Of a stretch of 64,000 bases of DNA, positions 1 through 10,654 are shown piece after piece. The DNA is taken from the NCBI GenBank assembly GCA_021234155.1, contig JAJEKV010000001.1, positions 30,332,177-30,396,176 on the forward strand. The letters are read 5' to 3'. The notes beneath the pieces were generated by a model that ran no database searches, was not told the DNA's origin, and saw nothing but the letters and a program-made list of their open reading frames with translations. Within the stretch, counting starts at the first letter, position 1. The number at the start of each line of letters is the position of its first letter. This stretch comes from Isoetes taiwanensis. Its lineage: Eukaryota; Streptophyta; Lycopodiopsida; Isoetales; Isoetaceae. Made by a program: the position numbers and the translations under genes.

Positions 1-676
1 CAGAGAAAGGCCATTGCCTTCAAGTTTCTCAACTAGCTTACTTCAAAACATGCCATACCAATTTGAGTTGAATGTCCCTGTTCCTTTACCTACCTTTGAT
101 TCCAGCATGAGTGCTAACAACTTTTTGAGAATATTTGAAGACTATTACAGGGATTATGGTTTCAAGAAAGGGTGCAAGCTTTCAGAGTTTGAGAAATGTT
201 TCAAAGAGGAGAGTGAAGCTGGTGCTTGGTTAACTTATGAGAAGTTAATGGGTACCACCTCATGGGATGAACTCGTCAAAAAGTTCCTGGACAAGTTTGG
301 TAAGTTAACTGCTCCAAAAGATTTGGTTAATGAGTTGCAAAGTTTTTCTATACATGCAGGGGAGAGTGTGAATCAGTATAAAGAAAGATTTAGCACATTT
401 ATGAGCAGGTGTCAAAGAGCACAAGTCACAATCCCAACACTTTTTTTAGTTACTGCTTTCATCAATGGATTGGAAAGAAGACCAGATATCCAAAGGAAAT
501 TGCTCAAGATCCAAGCTGCTGAAGGATTTGATTCCATATACAAAGTTTTTGCCAAAACCACTGATCTGACTCAAATGCTCTCTACTTTGCCTGATAAGCA
601 CCATATTTCTCACCATGGCCATGATCCTTTTTATCCTGATGCTATTGATGCACATTATGACCATCATCCTTCCATT
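1..676 (+). pseudogene. gag fragment of G1 (capsid region, 5' end off window)
   Basis: Open in one frame from the window edge to a stop at 680-682. It matches the gag of G5 (50000-51206) almost residue for residue, including the TSWDELVKKFLD and RRPDIQRKLLKIQ segments typical of plant retrotransposon gag (UBN2/retrotrans_gag type). It ends at the HHPSI segment, where the sequence jumps to the region just before RT. The zinc knuckles, protease and upstream RNase H present in G5 are missing. The start codon of this family (MAPK..., seen at 22951 on the minus strand) lies left of the window. Confidence 0.85.
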
Positions 677-2417
677 TCCTGAAGACGACCTTGATGACAA
701 TGAAGTAAAAGCACTCTGTCCTATTTTGACCATTGATGCATCAGAGAAAAAAGATATTGAGGAGATTGTAATCACAAAAAATGGTACGCCTAGAACCCTG
801 TTTGTTGGAGATCTGATTGAATATCAAAACAGAGAGAGCATACAAATGTTTTTTGAAGAAAGGAAAGATGTATTTGCTTGGGACTATTCAGAGCTATCAG
901 GTATCAAAACTGAGGTATGCAATTTGAAATTAAGATCAAGGAAGGTTGTAAACCTGTCTTTCAAAAATTAAGGAGAATTAATGCTTCACTGATGGGACTA
1001 ATCAAGGATGAATTGGATAAGATGTTAGATGCAGGTGTTACTATTGAAATCATTAATCCAGAATGGGTATCTTGCATTGTTCCTGTGGAGAAGAAGAGTG
1101 GTGCTTTAAGAATTTGCATTGATTATCGAGATCTCAACAAAGCCACCATCAAGGATTGTTACCCTTTGCCTTTTTTAGAAGAAATCTTATATGTTGTAGC
1201 AGGTAAGGAGGTGTACTCATTTTTGGATGGATTCTCAGGATTCAACCAGATTAGCATTAAGGAAGAAGACCAGCCAAAGACTTCTTTCATCACCCCCTGG
1301 GGTACATATGCTATGAAAAGAATGCCTTTTGGTTTGATGAATACTCCAGCTACCTTCCAAAGGGCAATGGATGTTAGTTTCAAATCAATGTCTGTTGAAG
1401 AGTTCAGGGTGTACTTAGATGATCTTTGCCTAGGCTCTCATCCATCTAATCATGTGGAGCTACTTGCAAAAATTTGTTCTTTGTGCAGGAGCTCAGGAGT
1501 CAATCTAAATCCAAATAAATGCATCTTTTTTGCATCAAAAGGACAACTCTTAGGACATGAAGTATCCAACCAAGGCATTCAAGTTGCTCAAGACAAGATT
1601 GAAGCCCTCAAAAAACTAGCACCTCCCAAGAATCTAAAGCAGGTTAAGAGTTTTAGTGGTATGACAAGTTTCCTCAGGATGTATATTCCTAATTTCGCCC
1701 ATATTTTGAGTCCCATTTCTAGATTGACAAGGGTAGGCAAGTTCTCTAAGTCTGAAAGTAAGCATATACCTATCACATGGACTTCAGAATACCAAGAGGC
1801 CTTTGACTTTCTCATTCTATCCATATGTGAAGCCACACTTTTGAAAAAACCAGATTTGAACATGCCATTTGAAGTTTATATTACTGTTACTAAAAAGGCT
1901 ATAGGATTAGCCATTTTGCAGGATAAACACACCATAGTGTTTGCAAGTAAACAATGGTCTGCTCTTGAAGAGAGATATACCAGAATAGAAAAGAGTGCTG
2001 CTGCACTCATGTTCCTTATCAACAGGCAAGGACACTTGTTTCTGAAGAGTCAAGTCCAAGTTTACATAAAGCAAAATCCAATGGGTTTACTGTTTGGTAA
2101 GGCAACCATTAAGCCAAAGATCCAAAGATGGGCTTGTATGTTGCAAAGTTATGATATTTCTGTAAAAGAATTACATTTGGTACGAAGTCCTAGCCTTTAT
2201 TTGCCTTATATATTTTTTGACCATGAAGATGAGTTGGATACTACTGACACTTCACTTGCAGTAGCTCATGTAGAGGTAACTCCAGAAGATCAAGCTGAGG
2301 GGGGATGGCAACAACCTATTAGAGACTTTTTACAACATGGGATCATCTCCCCAAGCCTCACTTCAAGCCAAAAAAGGAGACTCAAAGATAAATGCAGACA
2401 ATTCAAGATGATAGACA
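677..2417 (+). pseudogene. G1 pol remnant: reverse transcriptase and degenerate RNase H
   Basis: A stretch matching the region before RT in G5 (the LTINASEE part) is followed by a frame change near 917-970, then an RT open to 2467. RT landmarks are the RICIDYRDLNKAT segment, MPFGLMN, and the catalytic VYLDDL box near 1409-1426. The following RNase H-like part reads FEVYITVTKKAIGLAIL and VYIKQNPMGLLF, where active gypsy RNase H normally shows a DAS and a TDH acidic site. Both acids are absent, as in G5 and G6. A one-base shift near 2417 breaks the link to integrase. The copy cannot make a full polyprotein. Confidence 0.85.
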
Positions 2418-3483
2418 ATGTCGTGCAAAGTCAACCGAGATGGAGTCTTATTGAGGTGTGTAGATGAAAGTGAGTCTGCTCTAATTATCAGGGAAATGCA
2501 CAAAGGTATTTGTGGAGGACATTTTGCTGGTGATACTACAGCAAAAAAGATTCTCAGGTCTGGATATTATTGGCCTACTGTTTTTAAAGATTGTTATGAG
2601 ATTATAAAGACTTGCCATCAATGCCAAATCTTTAGCAAAAGAATTTTACTGCCAGCTGCCCTTAACCCCATCATATCTCCAGGGCCCTTTCAGATTTGGG
2701 GACTAGATTATATTGGCCCCATTAATCCTTCTTCTACAGGTCAACATCAACATATTATTGTGGCCACAGATTATTTTACCAAGTGGGCAGAAGCTATACC
2801 CCTGAGGCAGGCTAATGCTTCCACAACTGCAAGGTTTTTACATGAATATGTTTGTTCCAGGTTTGGTATTCCTTTTCAGTTGCATTCTGATAGGGGTACA
2901 CCTTTTGTTAATGAAGTTATTGCTAACCTGTTGGACATTTTGAAGGTCAAGCATACCAAAAGCTCCTCATATTATCCCCAGGTTAATGGGCAAGCTGAAG
3001 CCACTAACAAAGTGTTAAAAAATATTTTGCAGAAGACAATTGAGGTCAACAAGAGGGATTGGCATGTCAAAATAGTGGATGCCTTCCCTGAGATTAGCTC
3101 ATAAACTATGCTTACCTTTTGAACATGCCTTGCAAGAAAGATTGGATGCCTTGTTGCACCTAGATGAATATAGGATGGAAGCTGAGAATACTAATTTGCT
3201 GAAAAAGGCCAAAGACCTGGCTGCATTCAAAGCTGCACGTATAATACATGGTACTTTTAGGAGGGGGGAGCTTGTCCTTAAGTGGAATAAGTCAAAAGAA
3301 GACTCACCTGACAAGTTTGATAATATTTGGGAAGGACCCTTTGTGGTGCTAGAATCTGCAGGTACCAATTCATATTGGCTACAAGAGGTTGCCTCAGGAA
3401 TGTTGTTACCAAATCCTATTAATATCCTGCATTTGAAAAGGTATTGGGACCAGCATGCTTGCTTGTCCCTCTTTTTGCATTAG
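2418..3483 (+). pseudogene. G1 integrase remnant
   Basis: Integrase begins with the HHCC zinc motif (GGHFAGDT ... CHQCQIF, about 2515-2632). The catalytic core follows, with D in WGLDYIGP, D in HSDRGTPF, and E in the NGQAEATNK block near 2990-3010. A deletion of about 120 bp at 3080 joins VDA to the PSLRLAHKL segment and shifts the frame. The C-terminal part (3079-3483) is open and ends at LKRYWDQH, with no chromodomain. It is the same integrase as in G5 and G6. Confidence 0.85.
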
Positions 3484-4247
3484 AGAAGTTTAAAAATCTA
3501 TGGTAGGATTAGAATAGTTAAATCTATTTAATTCTTTGCGCATATTACTTTGATAAGTTAATTTTATGATTGTAGGTTGGGCTGACCTGAAGACAGTATG
3601 GATGATCTCAAGAAAAAGAATGACTACTAATGCTTTACCAAGTGCCATATGCAGGAGCATCCTTTTTTCCATCTTTATTCACCTGCCATAAGTGGTCCTA
3701 CTACTCATCTAGACTTCTTACTCCTGTTTTCATTCCCATAAAAGCACTCTGCAAATCAGCTTCACCACCATAGCAGAGTTGCATGGTTTTGAGACTAACT
3801 ATTTTGTGTGTTTCCATGACAGGTGCATCCTTTTTCCATTTTCATCTGCCATAAGTAGTCCTGCCATCCATTTAAACTCCTTATTCTTGTTTTTCATTCC
3901 CAAAAGAAAGCACTCTGCAATTCAGCTTCACCATCATAGCAGAGTTGCACTTGGAAGGATCAAGGAAGCACACATTCTTTTGTTTTGGCGAGACCTCAAC
4001 AGTTGCACATTTTCTTCACCCTCATACACCTCACCCCCATCATTATCCTATCATATTCATACTCATTCTCATTCTTTTTCATTCATCATATTCCACTCAC
4101 ATCCTTCCTCCATCATATTCACTCTTATTCCATCAACACTTGCACACTACACCCCCTCTCTACCATGATTCTCACTCAGGCACCTTGGTACAAGATTGAA
4201 GACCCTTTATGGCTGTAGGGACCAGCCATTCTTTTGTTTTGGCGAGA
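3484..4247 (+). repeat. G1 3' internal region with imperfect tandem units
   Basis: Non-coding. Two related units (about 3655-3787 and 3823-3950) carry the block GCACTCTGCAAATCAGC ... ATAGCAGAGTTGC, whose CTCTGC/GCAGAG arms could form a stem. A pyrimidine-rich C/A/T tract follows (4010-4170). A CTTTTGTTTTGGCGAGA-type block occurs about 270 bp before the LTR and again directly against it (ends at 4247). The same organisation occurs in G2, G5 and G6. Open frames here are low-complexity His/Ser/Pro/Phe-rich and not gene-like. Confidence 0.75.
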
Positions 4248-6195
4248 TGTTGCCCCCAAAGGGCAACATGCTAATTGTGTTCTATGCCTTCAAGTTAGGT
4301 TAAGTCATTTCTGAAGACTAGGTCAAAAGATTGGAAGAGCTTGGTAGTCAACATTGGTGTGAAGGTCAAAAGATGCTAACTTTCAAGGTCAACAAGTACT
4401 CAAGCCAAAAGTTCACAAGAGGTACTTTATTTGGGATCAAATGCTTAGTTAAAGAATATGCTCTAGAAGAATCTGGGTTATGAAGTTTGGAAGACATAGT
4501 TTGAAGATTGGAAGTTAAGAGTTTGGAAGACCCCATGGTGTATAGTTTCTAATTTTTTCCTTTTGCTTTACTCCACTACCCTCATTTTTGCACTTGTGGC
4601 TCAACATTGTTCCCATATCCATTGTTCATTCCTTTGCCATGCTTGCTTTGCCGTAATTGCCATCTTGCTCAAACCCTTTACCATTTCCTTTAATGTTCCA
4701 TCACCTTGTCTATTCAAAAACCTACTTAAGCCTTTGTTTCAAAAATATCCTTCCCTTTTCTTTATTATTTCCTTGCCCCCTAATGGCTCCTCATAATTTC
4801 TTTTGCCTTCATTCTTATTCCATCATATTCCTAGTGGTATATTCTAAACCTTGCCAAAAGATGCCCCAAAGATTCCCTATCCTTTGCACGTGTGGAGAAT
4901 CCCCCCTATGGTTAAAGAATTTTTGATTATCTCTAAGTTTTCCTTGGGCAAATACCTTTGAACCATTGGGCAAGTTTTTAAAAATGGTCGAATACGGCAT
5001 ATACATGGCATATTCTTGCAAAAATACGAAATCGTATCGCGAAAATTATGCGAAAATACAGCTGAAGAACCCTAGAACTGGAAATCCGGCTCGAATCATG
5101 CCTTCCCGCGCTCCATTCTCTCTGAGACCACCCTATTTTTAGATTCCAGAACCTAAGCAACAGATCAAGCCTAAATTTATTACCTAAAATCACTGGAACC
5201 GAAATTTGAAACTATATACAGGGGAAACACAATCACGACATTTTTGAAGGCCCAGAAGTACTCAGATCCTACATTGATCATTGCTGAGCAAGATCTGAAC
5301 GATCCTTGAAGTTTCTGAGCTCTCCTCAATTGGATCTACAAGATCTAGTTGACATTACTTTCAAAAATTATCTTATGACCCGTGATGATTATTTTTCTGT
5401 ATTTGAAGATATGAAGCATCCTTATCTATTGTTATCATGATATGTTTACCTTCATATCAATTTAAATTGACTGCCAAGTTGTTGAATCCATCTCTGATAT
5501 TTTTCTTAACAATTCTTGCCACAAAATATTCTACAGAAAAACCTTGAGTGTTCTCTAGCACTTTTGGCCCACTTGCCATCTATTTTTAGGGCTTGTGTAA
5601 GCCAAAGGAGTTGAAATCATCCAAAAATACCACATCTAGCCCAAGTTATAAAAAATTGCTCTATGTTTTGATCAGTTTTGACTGTATTTTGCCAAATCCA
5701 GCCACAAAAAATACTTTTACATATCCAAATGGGAATCTGACTACTTGCCTCTCTTCCTTATCACCATTGCAATATATTTGCTTTGGAAATTCTCAAAAAC
5801 ACGCTTGGCAACTCCAAATCTCATTTTCTGATCACTGTTTCCCATATTTGACTTCTATTAACCAAATTTTGACCTTACTTTGAGATCGAATAACTCTTAA
5901 ATTTAGTCCTGACTTGGTCAGGGGCTTTACCATTGGATACCTACAACTTTTTTGACCAAGTCTATAGTGTTTGACTCGAGAAATCAACCTATATCCCATC
6001 ACCACATCTGTTTTGGTAAAGGTGCCAGTTTTTGGAAATGGGAAAGGTATAGAACTTCAAAGTTTTGAACTTTTCTTTAAATTTAACTTGCATAGACTGA
6101 TCACCTTAAGTGATCTGGAGGTTCTAACCCCAATTTGAGTGAAAACTCAGATTGGTTCCTTGTGGTTGACCTTTAAGCCAGGTTTAGGGTCAACA
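4248..6195 (+). repeat. 3' LTR of G1 (LTR type A, 1948 bp)
   Basis: Starts TGTTGCCC and ends GGGTCAACA, giving the TG...CA termini of an LTR. Its first 21 bp form an 8-bp-arm hairpin (TGTTGCCC/GGGCAACA). The last 40 bp carry GTTGACC ... GGTCAAC arms. It matches the LTRs at 7538-9457 and the copia-split one at 22993-30431. A GATCACCTTAAGTGATC hairpin lies at 6099-6115, followed by TGGAGGTTCTAACC. Confidence 0.9.
5213..5218 (+). promoter_or_regulatory. Likely TATA box of LTR type A
   Basis: TATATA in the context GAAACTATATACAGGGG, about 965 bp into the LTR and repeated in the sister LTR near 8490-8510. Position suits a U3 promoter with the transcription start some 25-30 bp downstream. Inferred from position and conservation only. 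Confidence 0.5.
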
Positions 6196-6739
6196 GCCAT
6201 CAATGCCAAATCTTTAGCAAAAGAATTTTATTGCCAGCTGCCCTTAATCCCATCATATCTCCAGCGCCCTTTCAAATTTGGGGACTAGATTATATTGGCC
6301 CCATTAATCCTTCTTCTGCAGGTCAACATCAACATATTATTGTGGCCACATATTATTTTACCAAGTGGGCAGAAGCTATACCTTTGAGGCAGGCTAATGC
6401 TTCCACAACTGCAAGGTTTTTACATGAATATGTTTGTTCCAGGTTTGGTATTCCTTTTCAGTTGCACTCTGATCGGGGTACACCTTTTGTTAATGAAGTT
6501 ATTGCTAACCTGTTGGGAAAGGAGAGCTTGTTCTCAAATGGAATAAGTCAAAGGAAAACTCAGCTGGCAAATTTGATAATATTTGGGAAGGACCCTTTGT
6601 AGTGCTAGAGTCTGCAGGTACTAATTCTTATTGGTTACAAGAGGTTGCTTCAGGAATGCCATTGCCAAACCCTATCAATATCCTGCATCTGAAAAGGTAT
6701 TGGGACCAGCATGCTTGCTTGTCCCTCTTTTTACATTAA
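6196..6739 (+). pseudogene. G2 integrase remnant (target of the G1 insertion)
   Basis: Resumes integrase at the CHQCQIF zinc-motif end and continues through WGLDYIGP, the TKWAEAIPLR block and HSDRGTPFVNE. Near 6513 it jumps to the C-terminal part (LVLKWNKSKE-like, then WEGPFVVLES), losing the catalytic glutamate segment, so the frame is broken. The tail ends with the LKRYWDQHACLSLFLH stop at 6737-6739. Sequence 6196-6512 is nearly identical to 2616-2932 of G1, which shows two closely related elements. Confidence 0.85.
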
Positions 6740-7537
6740 AAAGCTTGGAAATCTATAGTAGGTTTAAAGTAGTTAGATCAGTTTGACTTTTGAGCACATT
6801 ACTCTAGTAGTTAGGTCAGTTTGACTTTTGAGCACTTTACTCTAATAAGTTGGTTTCATGTTTATAGGGTGATCTGACCAGATAACAGTACAAGTGATCT
6901 CAAGGACAGGATTGATACTAATGATTACCAAGTGTCATATGCAGGAGCATCCTTCTTCCATTTTCATTCATCTATCTTAAAGCATTCCTACCATCCATTC
7001 AGCCTCCTATTCTTTTTTCCATACCTTAACAGCACTCTGCAAAATCACCTTCACCATCATAGCAGAGTTGCAAGGATTTGAGACTAATTGGTTTGTATGT
7101 TTCCATGACAGGTGCATCCTTTCTCCATTTTTTTCATCTGTCATAAGTAGCCCTACCTCCCATTTAAACTCCTTATTCTTATTCTCATTCCCAAAAGAAG
7201 AAAAGCACTCTGCAATTCATCTTTACCACCATAGCAGAGATGCAACTCTTGAAGACCAAGAAGAAGACATGCATTTTCTTGTTTTGGCGAGATCTCAATA
7301 CTTGCACACTCACTTCATCTCCATTCCATCACCACCCTGCCTTTTATCACTCACCATACTCCATTCACATCATTTCATCACCACATTTACACTCATTCCA
7401 TCAATATTTGCACTTTACACTCTCATTCTATCATGTTTTCACCTAGACATTTTGGTACACAGTTGAAGACCCCTCTAGTTATTTATTTTTGACGTCATAT
7501 GGCTGAGGGGACCAGCCTTTTTCTTGTTTTGGCGAGA
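6740..7537 (+). repeat. G2 3' internal region with tandem units
   Basis: Same organisation as 3484-4247. A short duplication (AGTTAGRTCAGTTTGACTTTTGAGCA) occurs at about 6770-6840. Two GCACTCTGCA ... ATAGCAGAG units lie near 7032 and 7206, followed by a C/A/T-rich tract. The region ends with CTTGTTTTGGCGAGA directly before the LTR. No gene seen. Confidence 0.7.
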
Positions 7538-9457
7538 TGTTGCCCCCAAAGGGCAACATGCTAATTGTGATCTATGCATTCAAACTAGGTCAATTTATCT
7601 TGGAAGACTAGGTCAATGTTTGGAAGACTCTTGGTATTCAACATTGATATGGAGGACAAAGGATGTTCATGCTTCAAGTCAACAAGAGCTCAAGGTTAAA
7701 GTTCACAAGAGGTATTTTTTGCTTAGTTAAAGAATATGCTCTAGAAGAATCTGGGTTATGAAGTTTGGAAGACATATTGTGAAGATTGGAAGTTAAGAGT
7801 TTGGAAGACCTCCATGGTGTATAGTTTCTAATTTTTCCTTTGCTTCACCCCACTACCCCCATTTTAGCACTTTTGGCTCAACATTGTTTTCATATCCATT
7901 GTTCACTCCCCTGCCATGATTACTTTGCCATAATTGCCATATTCCTCAAATTCCCTACTACTTCCTTCGATGTGCCATCACCTTGCCTATTTAAAAACCT
8001 CCTTAAGCCTTTGTTTCAAAAAAAAGTATCATCCCTTTTTCCTTATTTTTTTCTTTGCCCCCCAATGGTCCCTCATAATTTCTTTTGCCTTCATTCTCAT
8101 TCCATCATATTTTCAGTGGTATATTCCCAACCTTGTCAAAAGATGCCCCAAAGATTCCCTATTCTTTTGCACGTGTGGGCAATCTTCTCTATGGTCAATA
8201 GGTTCTAATCTCCTTTAAGTATTTTATGGGCAAACACCTTTGAATCATTGGCCAAGCTTTTAAAAATGGCCAAATACGGCATATACGGAGCATATTCCTA
8301 CAAAAATACGAAAATGTATCGCGCAAATTATGCGAAAATACAGCCGAAAGAACCCTAGAACTGGAAATCCGGCTCGAATCATGCCTTCCCGCGCTCCGTT
8401 CTTCCTGAGACTACCCTATTCTTGGATTCCGGAACTTAAGCAACAGATTGAGCCTAAATTTATTACCTAAAATCACTGGAACCGAAATTTGAAACTATAT
8501 ACAAGGGGAAAACAACCTCGATATTTTTGAAGGCCCAGAAGTACTCAGATCCTACATTGATCATTGCTGAGCAAGATCTGAACGATCCTTGAAGTTCCTG
8601 AGCTCACTTAATTGGATTTACAAGATCTAGTTGACATTACTTTCAAATGATTATTTTCCTGTGATTAAAGCTATGAAGCATCCTTATCTATTGTTATCAT
8701 GATATATTTACCTTCACATCAATTTAAATTGATTGCCAAGTTGTCAAATCCATCTCTGATATCTCTCTTAACAATTCTTGCCACAAAATATTCTACAAAA
8801 AAAACTTGTGTGTTTTCCAGCTCTTTTGGCCCACTTGCCAGCTATTCTTAGGACTTGTGTAAGCTAAAGGAGTTGAAATCATCCAAAAATACCACGTCTA
8901 GCTCAAGTTCAAAAAAATTGCTCTCTGTTTTGAATAGTTTTGACTGTATTTTGCCAAATCCATCCACAAGAAATACTTTTACATATCCAAATGGGAATTT
9001 GATTACTTGCCTCTCTTCCTTATCACCATTGCAATACATTTGCTTTGGAAACTCTCAAAAACATGCTTGGCAACTCCAAATCTCATTTTTTGATCACTAT
9101 TTCCTATATTTGACCTCTATTGACCAAATTTTGACCGCGCTTTGAGCTCGAATAACTCCTAAATTTAGTCTCTGACTTGGTCAAGAGCTTTACTATTGGA
9201 TGCCTACAACTTTTTTGACCAAGTCTATAGTGCTTGACTCAAAAAATCAACTTATATCTCATCACCACCTTTGTTTTAGTAAAGGTGCCAGTTTTTGGAA
9301 ATGGGAAAGGTATAGAACTCCAAATTTTTGAACTTGTCTTTAAATTTATCTTGCATAGACTGATCACCTTAAGTGATCTGGAGGTTCTAACCCTAATTTG
9401 GGTGAAAACTCAAATTAGTTCCTTGTGGTTGACCTTTAAGCCAGGTTTAGGGTCAAT
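7538..9457 (+). repeat. 3' LTR of G2 (LTR type A)
   Basis: Starts with the TGTTGCCC hairpin directly after the GGCGAGA block and aligns along its length with 4248-6195. The 3' end reads GGGTCAATACAGGG instead of GGGTCAACA. The LTR terminus has therefore lost or changed its last bases and runs straight into the middle of another type A LTR. The exact boundary is uncertain by a few bases. Confidence 0.8.
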
Positions 9458-10654
9458 ACAGGGCATATTCTTGCAAAAATACGAAACCGTATCGCGAAAA
9501 TTATGCGAAAATACAGCTGAAGAACCCTAGAACTGGAAAACCGGCTCGAATCATGCCTTCCGCGCTCCATTCTCTCTGAGACCACCCTATTTTTAAATTC
9601 CGGAACCTAAGCAACAGATTAAGCCTAAAATTATTACCTAAAATCACTGGAACCGAAATTTGAAACTATATACAGGGGAAACACAATCATGACATTTTTG
9701 AAGGCCCAGACGTACTCAAATCCGACATTGATCATTGCTGAGCATGACCTGAACGATTCTTGAAGTTCATGAGCATTCCTCAACTGGATTTGCAAAGAGC
9801 TAGTTGATATATTACCTTCAAAAAATTATCTTATGACTTGTGATGATTATTTTACTGTATCTGGAGCTATGAAGCATCCTTATCTATTGTTATTATGATA
9901 TATTTACCTTCATATCAATTTAAATTGACTGCCAAGTTGTCAAATCCATCTCTGATATTTTTCTTAGCAATTCTTGCCTCAAAATATTTTACAGAAAATC
10001 CTTGAGTGTTCCCAAGTACTTTTGGCCCACTTGCCATCTATTCTTAGGGCCTGTGTGAGCTAAAGGCTTTGAAATCATCCAAAAATACCACACCTAGCTC
10101 AAGGTAAAAAAATTGGCACTCTGTTTTGGTCAGTGTTGACTGTATTTTGTCAAATCCAGCCACAAAAAATACTTTTACAAGTCCAAATGGAAATCTGACT
10201 ACATGTCTATCTTCCTTATCACCATTGCATTACATTTGCTTTGGAAATTCCCAAAAACACGCTTGGCAACTCTAAATCTCATTTTCTGATCAATGTTTTC
10301 CATATTTGACTTCTATTGACCAAATTTTGACCCCACTTTGAGATCGAATAACTCTCAAATTTAGTCTCTGACTTGGTCAAGAACTTTATCATTGGATACC
10401 TACAAGTTTTTTGAACAAGTCTACAGTAGTTGACTCAAGAAATCAATCCATCTTTCATCACCACATCTGTTTTAGTCAAGGCACCATTTTCTTGAAATGG
10501 GAAAGGTATAAAACTTCAAATTTTTGAACCTCTCTCTAAATTTACCTTGCATGGACTGATCACCTTAAGTGATCTGGAGGTTCTAACCCCAATTTGGGTG
10601 TAAACTCAAATTGGTTCCTTGTGGTTGACCTTTAATCCAGGTTTAGGGTCAACA
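9458..10654 (+). repeat. Partial type A LTR (3' 1.2 kb) abutting the LINE
   Basis: Begins at the point corresponding to about 5005 in the G1 LTR (GCATATTCTTGCAAAAATACG) and runs to the normal terminus GGGTCAACA at 10654. The next bases, CAGTG, belong to the LINE. The simplest reading is that G2 landed in this older LTR, whose 5' part is left of the window, and that the older element sits in the LINE with a CAGTG duplication. Confidence 0.7.

Larger units (their letters stand above)
1..6195 (+). mobile_element. Ty3/gypsy element G1: internal region and 3' LTR (5' part off window)
   Basis: The window opens inside gag and runs through RT, RNase H and integrase to a 3' LTR ending at 6195. The 5 bp after the LTR (GCCAT, 6196-6200) continue an integrase sequence of the same family; the same stretch occurs at 2615-2620 in G1 itself. 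G1 therefore appears to have inserted into the integrase of a sister element (G2). The second GCCAT copy and the 5' LTR should lie left of the window. The element is defective: there is a deletion between gag and RT, a frameshift near 2417 and a deletion near 3080. Pol sequence and LTR termini match G5 and G6, so this is the same family. Confidence 0.85.

Noticed and set aside
4563-4926. Hydrophobic short open frames in type A LTRs (also 7840-8218, 29829-30120)
   Set aside because: They lie in LTR U3, differ in frame and length among copies and are not conserved as proteins.
5085-5105. GGCTCGAATCATGCC as a tRNA gene or Pol III B box
   Set aside because: No A box or cloverleaf around it. It lies inside LTR R/U5 sequence and varies among copies.
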